Shown here: positions 47,044 to 56,978 of the stretch, piece by piece
How positions within the stretch are numbered: the stretch's first letter is position 1
Layout of the letters: the number at the start of each line of letters is the position of its first letter
NCBI RefSeq assembly: GCF_000237085.1
Contig: NC_016627.1
Span: forward strand, 1,798,001-1,862,000
Reading direction: 5' to 3'
Length of the DNA: 64,000 nucleotides
DNA from: Acetivibrio clariflavus DSM 19732
GTDB lineage: Bacteria; Bacillota; Clostridia; Acetivibrionales; Acetivibrionaceae
Program-made: the position numbers and the translations under genes
The notes under the pieces: model-generated
Databases searched by the model: none
Seen by the model: the letters and a program-made list of their open reading frames with translations, nothing else
What the model was told of the DNA's origin: nothing

Positions 47044-47152
47044 CATTTATAATGGTCAGTATTAGCCTTTTAAACCTATATTTTTAATTTTGTGAGGTCT
47101 AGCCCATCCGGCGATGAGGATGAGCCCTTGAGGGCGGTGGGGGTGAATGCTC

Positions 47153-48372
47153 TTAAATATACTCTTCCAGCCTACCTGGATATTGGATTACCAATTGGCT
47201 AAGTACTCTATCCCAGTTTTTGTAACGTTGTGTCCATTTTTTTACTACATTCATTGATGCTAAATATAAAATCTTTTCTAGTGAACTGTCTGTTGGAAAT
47301 ATTGTTTTTGTTTTTGTGACCTTACGAAACTGACGATGTAGTCCTTCAATTATATTTGTAGTATAAATTATTTTTCGTATTTCTTCTGGAAATTTGAAAA
47401 ATGGACTTATAACATCCCAGTTATTTTCCCAACTACGTATTGCAAAAGGATATTCCTTTCCCCACTTTTCTTTAAGTTCATAAAGTTTTTCTAATGCTAT
47501 TTCTTCATTAATAGCATGATATACTTCTTTGAAATCATTACTAAATGCTTTTAGGTCTTTGTATGGCACATACTTAAAAGAATTTCTCAGCTGATGTATT
47601 ATGCAACGCTGCACTTCAGATTTTGGATATGCAGCATTTATGGCTTCCTTAAGTCCGGTAAGTCCATCAACACAAAAAATTAAAACATCCTGTACTCCTC
47701 TATTTTTAAGGTCATTCAGTACACCAAGCCAAAACTTTGAGGATTCATTATCACCAATCCATATCCCTAAGATATCTTTATATCCATCAATAGTAACTCC
47801 TAGAACAACGTAAGCTGCCCGGTTTGTTATTCTTCCTTCATCCTTTACCTTATAATGAATTGCGTCCATAAATATAAAAGAATATATAGGTTCAAGAGGT
47901 CTTTGCTGCCATTCTTTTATTTCTGGAGCAATTCTGTCAGTAATCTTGCTAACCATCTCCGGAGACAGGCTGAATCCATAAAGTTCTTCAATTTGTTGAC
48001 TAATATCTCTTGTAGACATTCCCCTTGCATATAGAGCTATAACTTTTTCCTCAATTCCGGAAACATTACGCTGATATTTTGGGATAATTTTAGGTTGAAA
48101 TTCTCCTTTACGATCTCTAGGCACTTGTATATCAATTTCACCAAACTCACTTTTTATTTTTTTTTGGTGTATAACCATTACGGCTATTATCGGTATTTTT
48201 ATTTGTCCACATCATCTTTTGCATAACCCAATTCTGCTTCAAGTTCTGCCTCAAGCAGTTCTTGAATAATATCTTTAAAAATGTCTTTTAGATATGCATT
48301 TACATCTGATACGCTTTGGAAATTATTTTCCCGAACTAATTGCTTTATATGTTCTTTTGATAGTGTTGACAT
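47153..48372 (-). pseudogene. IS256-family (mutator) transposase, twice frameshifted
   Basis: On the minus strand the gene starts at 48372 (M-S-T-L-S-K-E-H-I-K-Q-L, GGAGGAG upstream). It suffers +1 shifts near 48205 (one extra A) and at the T9 run 48157-48165, then continues as one 341-codon frame to 47153. DDE residues are visible: D in M-D-A-I-H-Y, D in C-V-D-G-L, E in I-I-E-G-L-H-R-Q-F-R. The right end is probably near 48466. The left end is unclear; a weakly matching sequence lies near 47082. Likely inactive. Confidence 0.85.
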
Positions 48373-48471
48373 AAAATTCTCCTCCTTAGCTTTTCTTATT
48401 AGAAATTCTTGCCAAGAAGGAGAACATTCAATCTCTTATACACAAGATTTTTTACATCCTCAAAAGTAAAT

Positions 48472-48764
48472 TTTTAATTTTTAGAAAAAATATTGAGGAC
48501 CACAAAAAAGAGGTCTAAACATTAATGCTTAGTAAAGAGAAAACAGATTCAACGCTACTACATTTAGTTACTGAATAAAAATTGTTTATCACTCCATAAG
48601 AAAATCCTTCAGGAAAAATTCAGTTTGCTGAGTTTACGTTACAATCTAACGGTATAGATGATAAGATTGAAAGGACAACATATGAAAATAAGAGTTTTTT
48701 AAAGTCAAATCAGCAAAACATGTACAAATGTATTCTATTTTAATATGTTTTTCGATTTTGGAGA
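48472..48764 (+). repeat. Cassette leader repeat, copy 1
   Basis: About 290 bases nearly identical to 61876-62178. It precedes the longest pre-toxin copies (cassettes 2 and 5). A ~47-codon frame (48610-48753) reads E-N-P-S-G-K-I-Q-F-A-E-F-T-L and stops just before the pre-toxin homology, so this may be a relic of the upstream part of another giant gene. No promoter or ribosome site seen. Confidence 0.8.
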
Positions 48765-50487
48765 CATCATATCGAAAGAAGATTTCATAAATATGATGGG
48801 ACCTCAATGGGAATTCCAATATGCCAACACTACTGTAAATTTAGAAGTAATAGATGTAGTTCATAGGTTTCTTGATTTGGGTGGTATGATACCTGTATTC
48901 GGCACACTCTTTGATGGAACAAATGCAATTCTATATTTTATAGAAGGTGATATTGTAAATGCGTGCCTATCCATGTTAGGTACAATAGAGCTTATTCAAT
49001 ACGGCTGTGCAGGTTTGAAGATAGCGGCAAAGGCTTTAAAGACAACAGATAAAATGATGCTTGGAAAGAATTCATTAAAGGTAGCAACAGACAGCATTGG
49101 ACTGATTAAAGCCGGAAAAGCCAATATGCTCGATAATATTGCAAACATAACAAAGACGCAAAAAGGTTATGAATTTGTTACAACAGATGGTATAATATTT
49201 AAGATGCTTGATGATGATATACCTGCGGCAGCAAAAAGTGTTGTAAAGTCAATGTCCGATTCGACAGATGAACTGATGACATGCTTAAAAAGAGAGCCTG
49301 AAGCACTGTTTGAATTGGTTGAAGAAACAAAAGAGCTTGATAACACTATATTGTATAGATTAAGAGACGACACTGAAATTAAGATATTTAAATCTGATTT
49401 GACGCCTGAGCAGATAATATGCTCAACAATAGGATGTTTCACCGGAGATACATTAGTAACAACAAAAGAAGGATTAAAGAGAATCGATGAGGTAAAAACC
49501 GGCGACTATGTACTCTCAAAAGATGTCAAGTCGGGAGAAATCGGATATAAAAAAGTAAATTATGTGTATATCAAAAATACAAACAAACTAGTACAATTAA
49601 TAGTAGGTACAGAAGAGATAAATACAACATCAAGCCATCTATTCTTTACAGATTCAGGCTGGTGGAAATCTGCAAAGAGTATTAAAGTTGGAGATAGGAT
49701 TTTAACAGATGATGGTGAGCTTAAGGAAGTAACTGGAACGAAAGTTGTTGAGCTGGAGGAACCTGTAAGGATTTACAACCTCAATGTTGATGAGTTCCAT
49801 ACATATTTTGTTGGTAGCCAAGGACTGTTAGTGCATAATAATTGTTTGGAAGAAATGATGGCTGCTGGCAGGGAGGCTATTGCTGAAGCAAGAGCTTGTG
49901 GAGTAACTGATCCCAAACTTCTTTCTGAAATTGGTCAGTTTGCTGCAGATGGTGCAAGAAGTAAATATATCAAGCCAACAGGAGAATTTGTTGATGATAT
50001 TTTAGAAGCTGATTATCAAAAGTATGTTGCACGAAAGAACGCACAAGGAAAAACTCCAAGAGAACGGACTGATTGGAAAGATGCAAGAGATTACTGGATT
50101 AACGATTCTCCACTTGCTAGAGGAAATGCCTTTAATGACAAAGCTATTAAAGAAGGATGGTATCCATTTAATGAGGTTCATTTGGAGAATGGGAAACGCT
50201 TGGATTCATATGACCCATATAAAGGAGAAATTGTGTCAAGAAAAGCCACAGACTTAGAAGAAATTCAATTATCGACCTTTGAAGGCTACTTAAGAGAAAT
50301 GCAGTATAAATATAAACCCGGTACAAAAATAAGGTCTAATAAATATCCTGAAATTGATGGTCAGTTACTTACAGGTAAACTAATACTTGAAATACCAGAC
50401 TCAAATTTGAATTTTAGTGAAATACAAGATTATATTGATTTGGCTAAAAACAAATATGGTATAGAAATACGTTTTAGGAGTGAATAG
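48745..50487 (+). CDS. Silent cassette 2: intact pre-toxin, HINT and REase-fold nuclease toxin
   Basis: The only cassette with an uninterrupted frame (580 codons), but ATG 48745 has no ribosome site and there is no signal peptide. It contains the pre-toxin helical region (V-H-R-F-L-D-L-G-G-M-I-P-V-F-G), a HINT domain with all motifs (C-F-T-G-D-T, T-T-S-S-H-L-F-F, V-H-N-N-C), the connector, and a ~200-residue tail. The tail has N-E-V-H-L-E-N-G-K-R-L-D-S-Y and E-I-V-S-R-K-A-T, the D...E-x-x-x-K layout of restriction-endonuclease-fold toxins, so DNase or RNase activity is likely. Two immunity candidates follow. By analogy with Rhs, CdiA and MafB, a donor cassette. Confidence 0.8.
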   Translation: MFFDFGDIISKEDFINMMGPQWEFQYANTTVNLEVIDVVHRFLDLGGMIPVFGTLFDGTNAILYFIEGDIVNACLSMLGTIELIQYGCAGLKIAAKALKTTDKMMLGKNSLKVATDSIGLIKAGKANMLDNIANITKTQKGYEFVTTDGIIFKMLDDDIPAAAKSVVKSMSDSTDELMTCLKREPEALFELVEETKELDNTILYRLRDDTEIKIFKSDLTPEQIICSTIGCFTGDTLVTTKEGLKRIDEVKTGDYVLSKDVKSGEIGYKKVNYVYIKNTNKLVQLIVGTEEINTTSSHLFFTDSGWWKSAKSIKVGDRILTDDGELKEVTGTKVVELEEPVRIYNLNVDEFHTYFVGSQGLLVHNNCLEEMMAAGREAIAEARACGVTDPKLLSEIGQFAADGARSKYIKPTGEFVDDILEADYQKYVARKNAQGKTPRERTDWKDARDYWINDSPLARGNAFNDKAIKEGWYPFNEVHLENGKRLDSYDPYKGEIVSRKATDLEEIQLSTFEGYLREMQYKYKPGTKIRSNKYPEIDGQLLTGKLILEIPDSNLNFSEIQDYIDLAKNKYGIEIRFRSE

Positions 50488-50488
50488 C

Positions 50489-50941
50489 ATGGAGTTAAAA
50501 CCAGATATTAAAATTGCCTTAGAAAAAATTAATTTTCTTGAAAGATATAAAAGTTTATCTACAAAATATGCTTTTGATACTACTGAATGTTTCAAATCGT
50601 ATGAAAACAGTGAAGTTTTAAACATATTCAGTGAGTTGGGGTATAAAGCTACCTTTAACAAAAGTGAGAACTTTTTCAAGGTTGTTGAAAAAACACCGCC
50701 ATATAAGTTTCAATTTAATATTAGTTTGAAATACGGAATTGCTGAATTGATCTGGGCAGTATGGAAGGATAAGATATATTACGGCGGTGGTGTATGGATT
50801 ATGATGAAGAAGTTGTTGGGAGATAATGATGAAAACATAAAATACCCAAGATTTCGTAATTATACAGACCTAAAAGAAATATTAGCAGAAGCATTTGCCA
50901 TTTATGAAGATTTCAAACGTGAGTTTCTTGCAATCCAATAA
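50489..50941 (+). CDS. Candidate immunity protein 1 for the REase-fold toxin
   Basis: 150 residues. ATG 50489 has AGGAG 7-8 bases upstream, inside the end of the toxin gene. It begins M-E-L-K-P-D-I-K-I-A-L and has a central V-W-K-D-K-I-Y-Y-G-G-G-V-W. A divergent copy (about 83% identical by eye) is at 55432. No family name. The immediate position after the nuclease toxin supports immunity. Confidence 0.7.
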   Translation: MELKPDIKIALEKINFLERYKSLSTKYAFDTTECFKSYENSEVLNIFSELGYKATFNKSENFFKVVEKTPPYKFQFNISLKYGIAELIWAVWKDKIYYGGGVWIMMKKLLGDNDENIKYPRFRNYTDLKEILAEAFAIYEDFKREFLAIQ

Positions 50942-50970
50942 ATTTATATAATAATAGTAGAGGTGAAAAT

Positions 50971-51345
50971 ATGAGTGTATCAATTTACTATACAGCTAGA
51001 AGAAATAAACCTCTTACAAAAGAGGAGCAACAAGCAATTGACAGCTTAATTAAAGAATATTCGGTAGAAAAGGAAATTTCAGAATATTTAGAAACGGGTA
51101 AAGGATTTAATTGGGAACCATTTTGTGTATATGGCCCAGATCCTAGCGAACCAGATATTATTTTTGAAGGTTCTACCAGACTTCCCGACAATTCAAAAGA
51201 AGCAATTTGGGAAGGCCTTCAACATTGGAGTTTACTGCTTTCGGCTATACGTTGCGTAATACCTGATGCTAAATGGAATGTACATGTGAATGACCATGAA
51301 CTTATTTGGGATGAGGAATACTCAGAATATGATTTATCGAAGTAA
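50971..51345 (+). CDS. Second small gene of the REase-toxin cassette
   Basis: 124 residues, GAGGTG before the ATG, 29 bases after the previous gene. It begins M-S-V-S-I-Y-Y-T-A-R-R-N-K-P and is acidic. The same protein, identical in every residue, is encoded at 55914-56288. It could be a second immunity protein, or immunity for a toxin already lost from this site. No family recognised. Confidence 0.65.
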   Translation: MSVSIYYTARRNKPLTKEEQQAIDSLIKEYSVEKEISEYLETGKGFNWEPFCVYGPDPSEPDIIFEGSTRLPDNSKEAIWEGLQHWSLLLSAIRCVIPDAKWNVHVNDHELIWDEEYSEYDLSK

Positions 51346-51470
51346 CTCAATAATTAGATCATAAGACTGTTTGAAAAAACTCAGTAAAATAGTTTACTAT
51401 GATAAACAATTAAGGATTAGTTAACTGTATTAATATATTTTATCTTTGAATAATATAATCAGAAATACAT

Positions 51471-51522
51471 GGTGTATCAAAAAACTACTGAAAGTGTCGG
51501 AGTTTTCTGATATACCTTTTTA
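51471..51522 (+). terminator. Terminator after the cassette 2 immunity genes
   Basis: GGTGTATCA-AAAACT and AGTTTTC-TGATATACC, then TTTTTATTTT. An identical copy lies at 56414-56466. Confidence 0.88.
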
Positions 51523-51559
51523 TTTTATAAATTTATGAAGGTAAACTAACATTATAGAT

Positions 51560-51767
51560 AATCATAAGATACTAGGATAAATTCGTTAAAGGTATCAATA
51601 GACAGCATTGGACTACAAATAGTATGTGGTGACATACCTGCGGCAGCAAAAAGTATTGTAAAGTCAATGTCCGATTCGACAGATGAACTGATGACATGCT
51701 TAAAAAGAGAGCCTGAAGCACTGTTTGAATTGGTTGAAGAAACAAAAGAGCTTGATAACACTATATT
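51560..51767 (+). pseudogene. Silent cassette 3, 5' piece (left of IS21)
   Basis: Short pre-toxin remnant: GTAGTATCAATAGACAGC-like sequence, an internal deletion of about 110 bases after GGACT, then the D-I-P-A-A-A-K-S segment up to the IS21 insertion in the L-D-N-T-I codons. The same truncated 5' end occurs in cassette 4 at 59326. Confidence 0.85.
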
Positions 51768-51870
51768 TGCTTATGTTATTCTAAAAGTACCCACTATTTC
51801 AATTGAAAATTCCCCCACCCTGAAACTAAAATACCTTATGTAAATAATACTTTTTTACATAAGGGGTTGG

Positions 51871-53457
51871 ATGAAGGTGATTAAATTGCATCAAAAGCAG
51901 GAAATCATTTTAATGAAATTTAGAGAAGGTGCATCAATAAGAGCAATTGCAAAAGAAGTTGGTGCAGACAGAAAAACTGTACGTAAGTACATAAGGCAGT
52001 ATGAACAGCAAAGGCAGCAGTTAATGCAGATTGGAGATGTACAACCTACTGAGCTTATTGAGTCCATTGTTCAGCCACCAAAGTATGATACCAGTAAAAG
52101 AAAACCTATAAAAGTAACTGATGAAGTCTTAGAACGCATTAAATATTATCTTAATGAGAATCAGTCTAAGAGATTAAAGGGACAATCTAAACAGATTATG
52201 AAGAAAATTGATATCTTTGAAGCTCTTAAGGAGGAAGGATTCAATATTGGCTATACTACAGTATGTCAGACTATATCCAAAATATTATCCCAATCTAAAG
52301 AAGCTTTTATCAGGGAAAGTTATGCTCCTGGAGACATATGTGAATTTGACTGGGGCGAAGTAAAGTTATGTATTGGTGGAGTGAATCGCAAGTATCCGAT
52401 GGCCGTGTTTACTACTGCTTACGGTAATTACAGGTATGCAAGACTTTTTGTTAAACAGAAAAGCGAATTTTTTCAAGAAGCTCATGCATACTTTTTCAAG
52501 TCTATTCATGGCAATCATATGACAATGGTTTATGATAACATGAAGGTAGCCGTAAAGGGGTTTGTAGGACGAAATGAGAAGCAGCCGACTGATGCCCTCC
52601 TACAGCTTTCCATATACTATGGCTTTCAATTTCGATTTTGTAATGCTTACCGTGGTAATGAAAAGGGGCATGTAGAAAGAAGTGTGGAGTACATAAGAAG
52701 AAAAGCTTTTGCAATAAAGGATACTTTTGATAGTCTTGATGATGCCAATCGTTACCTTGAAGATATATGTAACAGGCTTAATGATAAGCCCCAACCATTG
52801 AAAAATAACAAAACAGCGAAGGAACTTTTAGAGGAGGAAAGGCCATATTTATTACCTGACGTACCTATGTTTGAATGCTCAAAACTTGAAAATTTAAGGG
52901 TTGACAAATACTCAACTGTAATGTTTGAAAGTTGCCATTATTCTGTACCGGATTGGTATGTAGGGAAAATTATCCTAGCGAAAATATATCCCAGCAAAAT
53001 TATTTTCATGTCAGAGGGAGAAAAAATAGCAGAACATCCAAGACGGTTTGGGTTTAATGAATGGAATATCGATATCTACCACTACATAAGAACATTAAAG
53101 AAAAAACCTGGAGCATTGCCAAACAGTACTGCATTTGCCCAGGTATCTAAACAAATAAAAAATATCTACCAATGTTATTATACAAGAAAAGAAAGAGATT
53201 TTGTTGAACTTCTTCAGTATATGAAAGAAAAAAACAAGTCGGTAAATGAAATTCTTGAAGTCATAGACAAACTCCTTAAAATATGCCCCAAAGAAATATC
53301 AACAAGCAAAATTATATTGCTTTGTGAAAACAAGAATCAGGTACTGACAAAATCGCAACAGGAAAATGAAATCAGCCAAAAAGCAAAAGAGCATTTAAAA
53401 ATCTATGGTAACCTTATTTCAGGGATAAAAGACAGACAAGGAGTGGCTTTATCATGA
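51871..53457 (+). CDS. istA: IS21 transposase IstA
   Basis: 528 residues; AAGGGG precedes the ATG. The N-terminal HTH has G-A-S-I-R-A-I-A-K-E-V-G-A-D-R-K-T-V-R. The DDE core has D in F-D-W-G-E-V-K, D in V-Y-D-N-M-K and E in G-H-V-E-R-S-V-E-Y. A C-terminal Mu-type domain follows. It catalyses strand transfer with the help of IstB. The stop overlaps the istB start in ATGA. Confidence 0.95.
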   Translation: MKVIKLHQKQEIILMKFREGASIRAIAKEVGADRKTVRKYIRQYEQQRQQLMQIGDVQPTELIESIVQPPKYDTSKRKPIKVTDEVLERIKYYLNENQSKRLKGQSKQIMKKIDIFEALKEEGFNIGYTTVCQTISKILSQSKEAFIRESYAPGDICEFDWGEVKLCIGGVNRKYPMAVFTTAYGNYRYARLFVKQKSEFFQEAHAYFFKSIHGNHMTMVYDNMKVAVKGFVGRNEKQPTDALLQLSIYYGFQFRFCNAYRGNEKGHVERSVEYIRRKAFAIKDTFDSLDDANRYLEDICNRLNDKPQPLKNNKTAKELLEEERPYLLPDVPMFECSKLENLRVDKYSTVMFESCHYSVPDWYVGKIILAKIYPSKIIFMSEGEKIAEHPRRFGFNEWNIDIYHYIRTLKKKPGALPNSTAFAQVSKQIKNIYQCYYTRKERDFVELLQYMKEKNKSVNEILEVIDKLLKICPKEISTSKIILLCENKNQVLTKSQQENEISQKAKEHLKIYGNLISGIKDRQGVALS

Positions 53458-54230
53458 TTACCAAGGATAAGAAAGAATTAACTGAAAAAATCATTGAGTT
53501 TACAAAAACTTTGCATCTTCCTGCATTCCGGAAGTGCTTTGAAAGTGAGGCAAAAGAAGCACTATCAAAAGACTTAAGCTTTGAAGAATATCTATATTGT
53601 CTTTTAGAGAAAGAGTGCGACATGAGATATGACAATATGCTCAAAAAAAGAGTTCGAATGGCAGAGTTTCCTTACAAAAAGTATTTAGAGGAATTGATAG
53701 TTGAGGATCTGCCGGAAGATGCCCGTAAAAAGCTAAAACTTTTAAAAACTCTTGATTTTGTTAAAGAAGGACAAAATGTTATACTTGCCGGGAATCCCGG
53801 TACCGGCAAAACCCATATAGCTATAGGTCTTGGTATCAAGGCTTGTCTTGAAGGTTATAAAGTGTGGTTTACTACAGTTCCACTTTTTATTACAATGCTT
53901 AAGGAAGCTAGATCTCAAAAAACTCTACGAAATTTTGAAAACAGGTTTTTAAAGTATGATCTTGTAATTCTTGATGAATTGGGATATATATCATTTGACA
54001 AAGAAGGTGCTGAATTACTGTTTACAAATCTATCATTACGGGCAGGGAGAAAGTCAACTATTATTACGACAAATTTATCATTTGAAAGGTGGGATGAAGT
54101 ATTCCAGGATCCTATTATGACAGCTGCTATGACAGACAGACTTACTCATAAGTCTTATATGGTCAACATGAACGGAAACTCATACAGGCTCAAAGAAACT
54201 GTTAAATGGATGGAAGAAAACAATCTTTAA
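53454..54230 (+). CDS. istB: IS21 ATPase helper IstB
   Basis: 258 residues, an AAA+ protein of the DnaC/IstB family. Walker A is G-N-P-G-T-G-K-T-H, Walker B is L-V-I-L-D-E-L-G-Y, and sensor residues lie in I-I-T-T-N-L-S-F. It regulates target choice and stimulates IstA. Translationally coupled by the 4-base overlap. Intact. Confidence 0.95.
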   Translation: MITKDKKELTEKIIEFTKTLHLPAFRKCFESEAKEALSKDLSFEEYLYCLLEKECDMRYDNMLKKRVRMAEFPYKKYLEELIVEDLPEDARKKLKLLKTLDFVKEGQNVILAGNPGTGKTHIAIGLGIKACLEGYKVWFTTVPLFITMLKEARSQKTLRNFENRFLKYDLVILDELGYISFDKEGAELLFTNLSLRAGRKSTIITTNLSFERWDEVFQDPIMTAAMTDRLTHKSYMVNMNGNSYRLKETVKWMEENNL

Positions 54231-54290
54231 AATTTTCACTATGGGGAATTTTCGATTGAAATATGGGGGAATTTTCACTTGACAAAAGCA

Positions 54291-55430
54291 ATATTGTATA
54301 GATTAAGAGACGACACTGAAATACAGTTGTTTAAGTCAGATTTGACGCCTGAGCAGATAATATGCTCAACAATAGGATGTTTCACCGGCGATACATTAGT
54401 AACCACAAAAGAAGGATTAAAGAGAATCGATGAGGTAAAAACCGGCGACTATGTACTCTCAAAAGATGTCAAGTCGGGAGAGATAGGATATAAAAAAGTA
54501 AATTATGTGTATATCAAAAATACAAGCAAGCTGGTAAAATTATTTGTAGGAAATGAAGAGATAAATACAACATCAAGCCATCTATTCTTTACAGATTCTG
54601 GCTGGTGGAAATCTGCAAAGAATATTAAAGTTGGGGATAGGATTTTAACAGATGATGGTGAGCTTAAGGAAGTAACAGCAACAATAGTTGTTGATCTGCA
54701 GGAAGCAGTAAGGATTTACAACCTGAATGTTGAGGATTATCATACATATTTTGTTGGCGGTAGTGGCCTTTTGGTGCATAATAATTGTTCCGAAGAATTG
54801 ATAACTGCTGGAAGGTAGGCTATTGCTGAAGCAAGAGCTTGTGGGGTAACTGATCCCAAACTTCTTTCTGAAATTGGTGAGTTTGCTGCAGATGGTGCAA
54901 GAAGTAAATATATCAAGCCAACAGGAGAATTTGTTGATGATATTTTAGAAGCTGATTATCAAAAGTATGTTGTACGAAAGAAGGCTCAAGGAAAAACTCC
55001 AAGAGAACGAACTGACTGGAAAGATGCAAGAGATTATTGGATTAACGATTCTCCGCTTGCTAGAGGAAACGCCTTTAATAATAAAGCTGTTGAAGAAAAA
55101 TGGTATCCATTTAATGAAGTTCATTTGGAGAATGGGAAACGATTAGATTCATATGACCCATATAAAGGAGAAATTGTATCAAGAAAAGCTACAAATTTAG
55201 AAGAAATTCAACTGTCGACCTTTGAAGGCTATTTAAGAGAAATGCAGTATAAATATAAACCCGGTACAAAAATAAGGTCTAATAAATATCCTGAAATTGA
55301 TGGACAGTTACTTTCAGGTAAGCAAATACTTGAAATACCAGATTCAAATTTGAATTTTAGTGAAATACAAGAGTATATTGATTTGGCTAAAAACAAATAT
55401 GGTATAGAAATACGCTTTAGGAGTGAATAA
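54291..55430 (+). pseudogene. Silent cassette 3, 3' piece: HINT and REase-fold toxin with a nonsense codon
   Basis: Continues the HINT domain from the IS21 insertion (all HINT motifs kept), then stops at TAG 54816-54818, where cassette 2 has GAG in A-G-R-E-A-I: a single G to T change. The rest (54819-55430, 203 codons) stays open and matches the cassette 2 nuclease tail closely, including N-G-K-R-L-D-S-Y and E-I-V-S-R-K-A-T. It is therefore a duplicated toxin inactivated by both an insertion element and a stop. Confidence 0.88.
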
Positions 55431-55431
55431 C

Positions 55432-55884
55432 ATGGAGTTAAAACCAGATATTAAAATAGCTTTAGAAAGAATTAATTTTGTTGAAAGATATAAACGTTTA
55501 TCTACAAAATATGCTTTTGACTCTACTGAATGTTTTAAATCATATGATAACACTGAAGTTCTAAACATATTCAGTGAGTTGGGATATAAAGCGACTTTTG
55601 ACAAACGCGAAAACTTTTTTAAGGTTGTCAAAAAAACTCCGCCATTTAAGTTTCAATTCAATATTAGTTTGAAATATGGACTTGTTGAGTTGATATGGGC
55701 AGTATGGAAAAATGAAATTTATTACGGTTGCGGTGTATGGGTAATGATGAAGAGATTATTAGAAGAAGATGAAGAAAATTTAAAAGACCCAAGATTTCGC
55801 AATTATGAAGACCTAAAAGAGATATTAACAGAAGCATTTGCCATTTATGAAGATTTCAAACGTGAGTTTCTTGCAATCCAATAA
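55432..55884 (+). CDS. Candidate immunity protein 1, diverged second copy
   Basis: 150 residues. ATG 55432 follows AGGAGTG. Homologue of 50489-50941 with about 25 substitutions spread along the length, denser near the C-terminal third (L-L-E-E-D-E-E-N-L-K-D for L-L-G-D-N-D-E-N-I-K-Y). The reading frame is intact although its toxin gene is broken. Confidence 0.7.
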   Translation: MELKPDIKIALERINFVERYKRLSTKYAFDSTECFKSYDNTEVLNIFSELGYKATFDKRENFFKVVKKTPPFKFQFNISLKYGLVELIWAVWKNEIYYGCGVWVMMKRLLEEDEENLKDPRFRNYEDLKEILTEAFAIYEDFKREFLAIQ

Positions 55885-55913
55885 ATTTATATAATAATAG
55901 TAGAGGTGAAAAT

Positions 55914-56288
55914 ATGAGTGTATCAATTTACTATACAGCTAGAAGAAATAAACCTCTTACAAAAGAGGAGCAACAAGCAATTGACAGCTTAATTAAAGAA
56001 TATTCGGTAGAAAAGGAAATTTCAGAATATTTAGAAACGGGTAAAGGATTTAATTGGGAACCATTTTGTGTATATGGCCCAGATCCTAGCGAACCAGATA
56101 TTATTTTTGAAGGTTCTACCAGACTTCCCGACAATTCAAAAGAAGCAATTTGGGAAGGCCTTCAACATTGGAGTTTACTGCTTTCGGCTATACGTTGCGT
56201 AATACCTGATGCTAAATGGAATGTACATGTGAATGATCATGAACTTATTTGGGATGAGGAATACTCAGAATATGATTTATCGAAGTAA
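55914..56288 (+). CDS. Second small gene, identical copy
   Basis: 124 residues, the same protein as at 50971-51345, with a single silent base difference seen (GACCAT/GATCAT). GAGGTG precedes the ATG. Recent duplication or gene conversion. Confidence 0.65.
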   Translation: MSVSIYYTARRNKPLTKEEQQAIDSLIKEYSVEKEISEYLETGKGFNWEPFCVYGPDPSEPDIIFEGSTRLPDNSKEAIWEGLQHWSLLLSAIRCVIPDAKWNVHVNDHELIWDEEYSEYDLSK

Positions 56289-56413
56289 CTCAATAATTAG
56301 ATCATAAGACTGTTTGAAAAAACTCAGTAAAATAGTTTACTATGATAAACAATTAAGGATTAGTTAACTGTATTAATATATTTTATCTTTGAATAATATA
56401 ATCAGAAATACAT

Positions 56414-56466
56414 GGTGTATCAAAAAACTACTGAAAGTGTCGGAGTTTTCTGATATACCTTTTTAT
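56414..56466 (+). terminator. Terminator, second copy
   Basis: Same hairpin as at 51471: GGTGTATCA and TGATATACC outer arms, then a T run. Confidence 0.88.
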
Positions 56467-56624
56467 TTTATAAATTTATGAAGGTAAACTAACATTATAG
56501 ATGTAAGCGTCAAATAAACCCTCACATAGAATATCGGTCATGTAGTTGATACAATCATATCAAAACCAGGTTGAAAAAGTTGAAAAAGTTGGCCAACTTT
56601 TTCAACCATGAATGGAGTGATTGT

Positions 56625-56978
56625 ATGGATACAAGAAAAACAACAGCAGAATTTCGTATGTCACAATGGGCAAAAATAATACAAAGCCGTATTGATAGTG
56701 GACTAAGTATCAAAGATTTTTGCCAGACAAATGGGATAAGCAAAAATGCTTTCTTTTACTGGCAGAAGAAATTACGTGAAAAAGCTTGCACGGAAATTGA
56801 AGTAGCGGAAAAGACCAGAAGTATAGTACCAGGTGGATGGATGCAACTGTCACAAAAGCAGGACCGTACTTCAAAAGAAACACTGGGAATTGAGATCAAC
56901 GGCTGTAATATAATAGTTAATGCAGAAACAGATGTTGAATTGTTAAAAAAGGTATGCAGGGTGTTGATGTCGCTATGA
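56625..56978 (+). CDS. tnpA: IS66 accessory protein TnpA
   Basis: 117 residues; ATG 56625 follows GGAGTG. The N-terminal helix-turn-helix has W-A-K-I-I-Q-S-R-I-D-S-G-L-S-I-K-D-F-C, then N-A-F-F-Y-W-Q-K-K-L-R. Required with TnpB for IS66 transposition. Its stop overlaps tnpB in ATGA. Confidence 0.88.
   Translation: MDTRKTTAEFRMSQWAKIIQSRIDSGLSIKDFCQTNGISKNAFFYWQKKLREKACTEIEVAEKTRSIVPGGWMQLSQKQDRTSKETLGIEINGCNIIVNAETDVELLKKVCRVLMSL

Larger units (their letters stand above)
49855..51767 (+). repeat. Tandem cassette duplication, unit A
   Basis: Toxin tail, immunity 1, second small gene, terminator, spacer and truncated HINT start. It recurs as 54798-56502 joined to 59326-59530. The last ~650 bases (from about 50890) are almost base-for-base identical, while the toxin/immunity 1 section differs. 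Confidence 0.85.
51768..54290 (+). mobile_element. IS21-family element, complete, 2,523 bp
   Basis: Ends TGCTTATGTT... and ...ACAAAAGCA (reverse complement TGCTTTTGT), flanked by the 5-bp target duplication ATATT (51763-51767 and 54291-54295). Internal end repeats with GAAAATTCCCCC and GGGGGAATTTTC are visible. Removing the element rejoins the HINT cassette perfectly in comparison with the other copies. Confidence 0.93.
54798..56502 (+). repeat. Tandem cassette duplication, unit B
   Basis: Second copy of the unit at 49855. It continues beyond the IS66 insertion at 59326. Because IS21 is only in the first junction and IS66 only in the second, both insertions came after the duplication. Confidence 0.85.

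Noticed and set aside
48281-48469. Plus-strand 62-codon frame near the IS256 right end
   Set aside because: Antisense to the start of the IS256 transposase, with no ribosome site.
54279-54300. New promoter formed by the IS21 right end (TTGACA) reading into cassette 3
   Set aside because: No -10 element at a proper distance, and the downstream toxin frame is stopped by TAG anyway.
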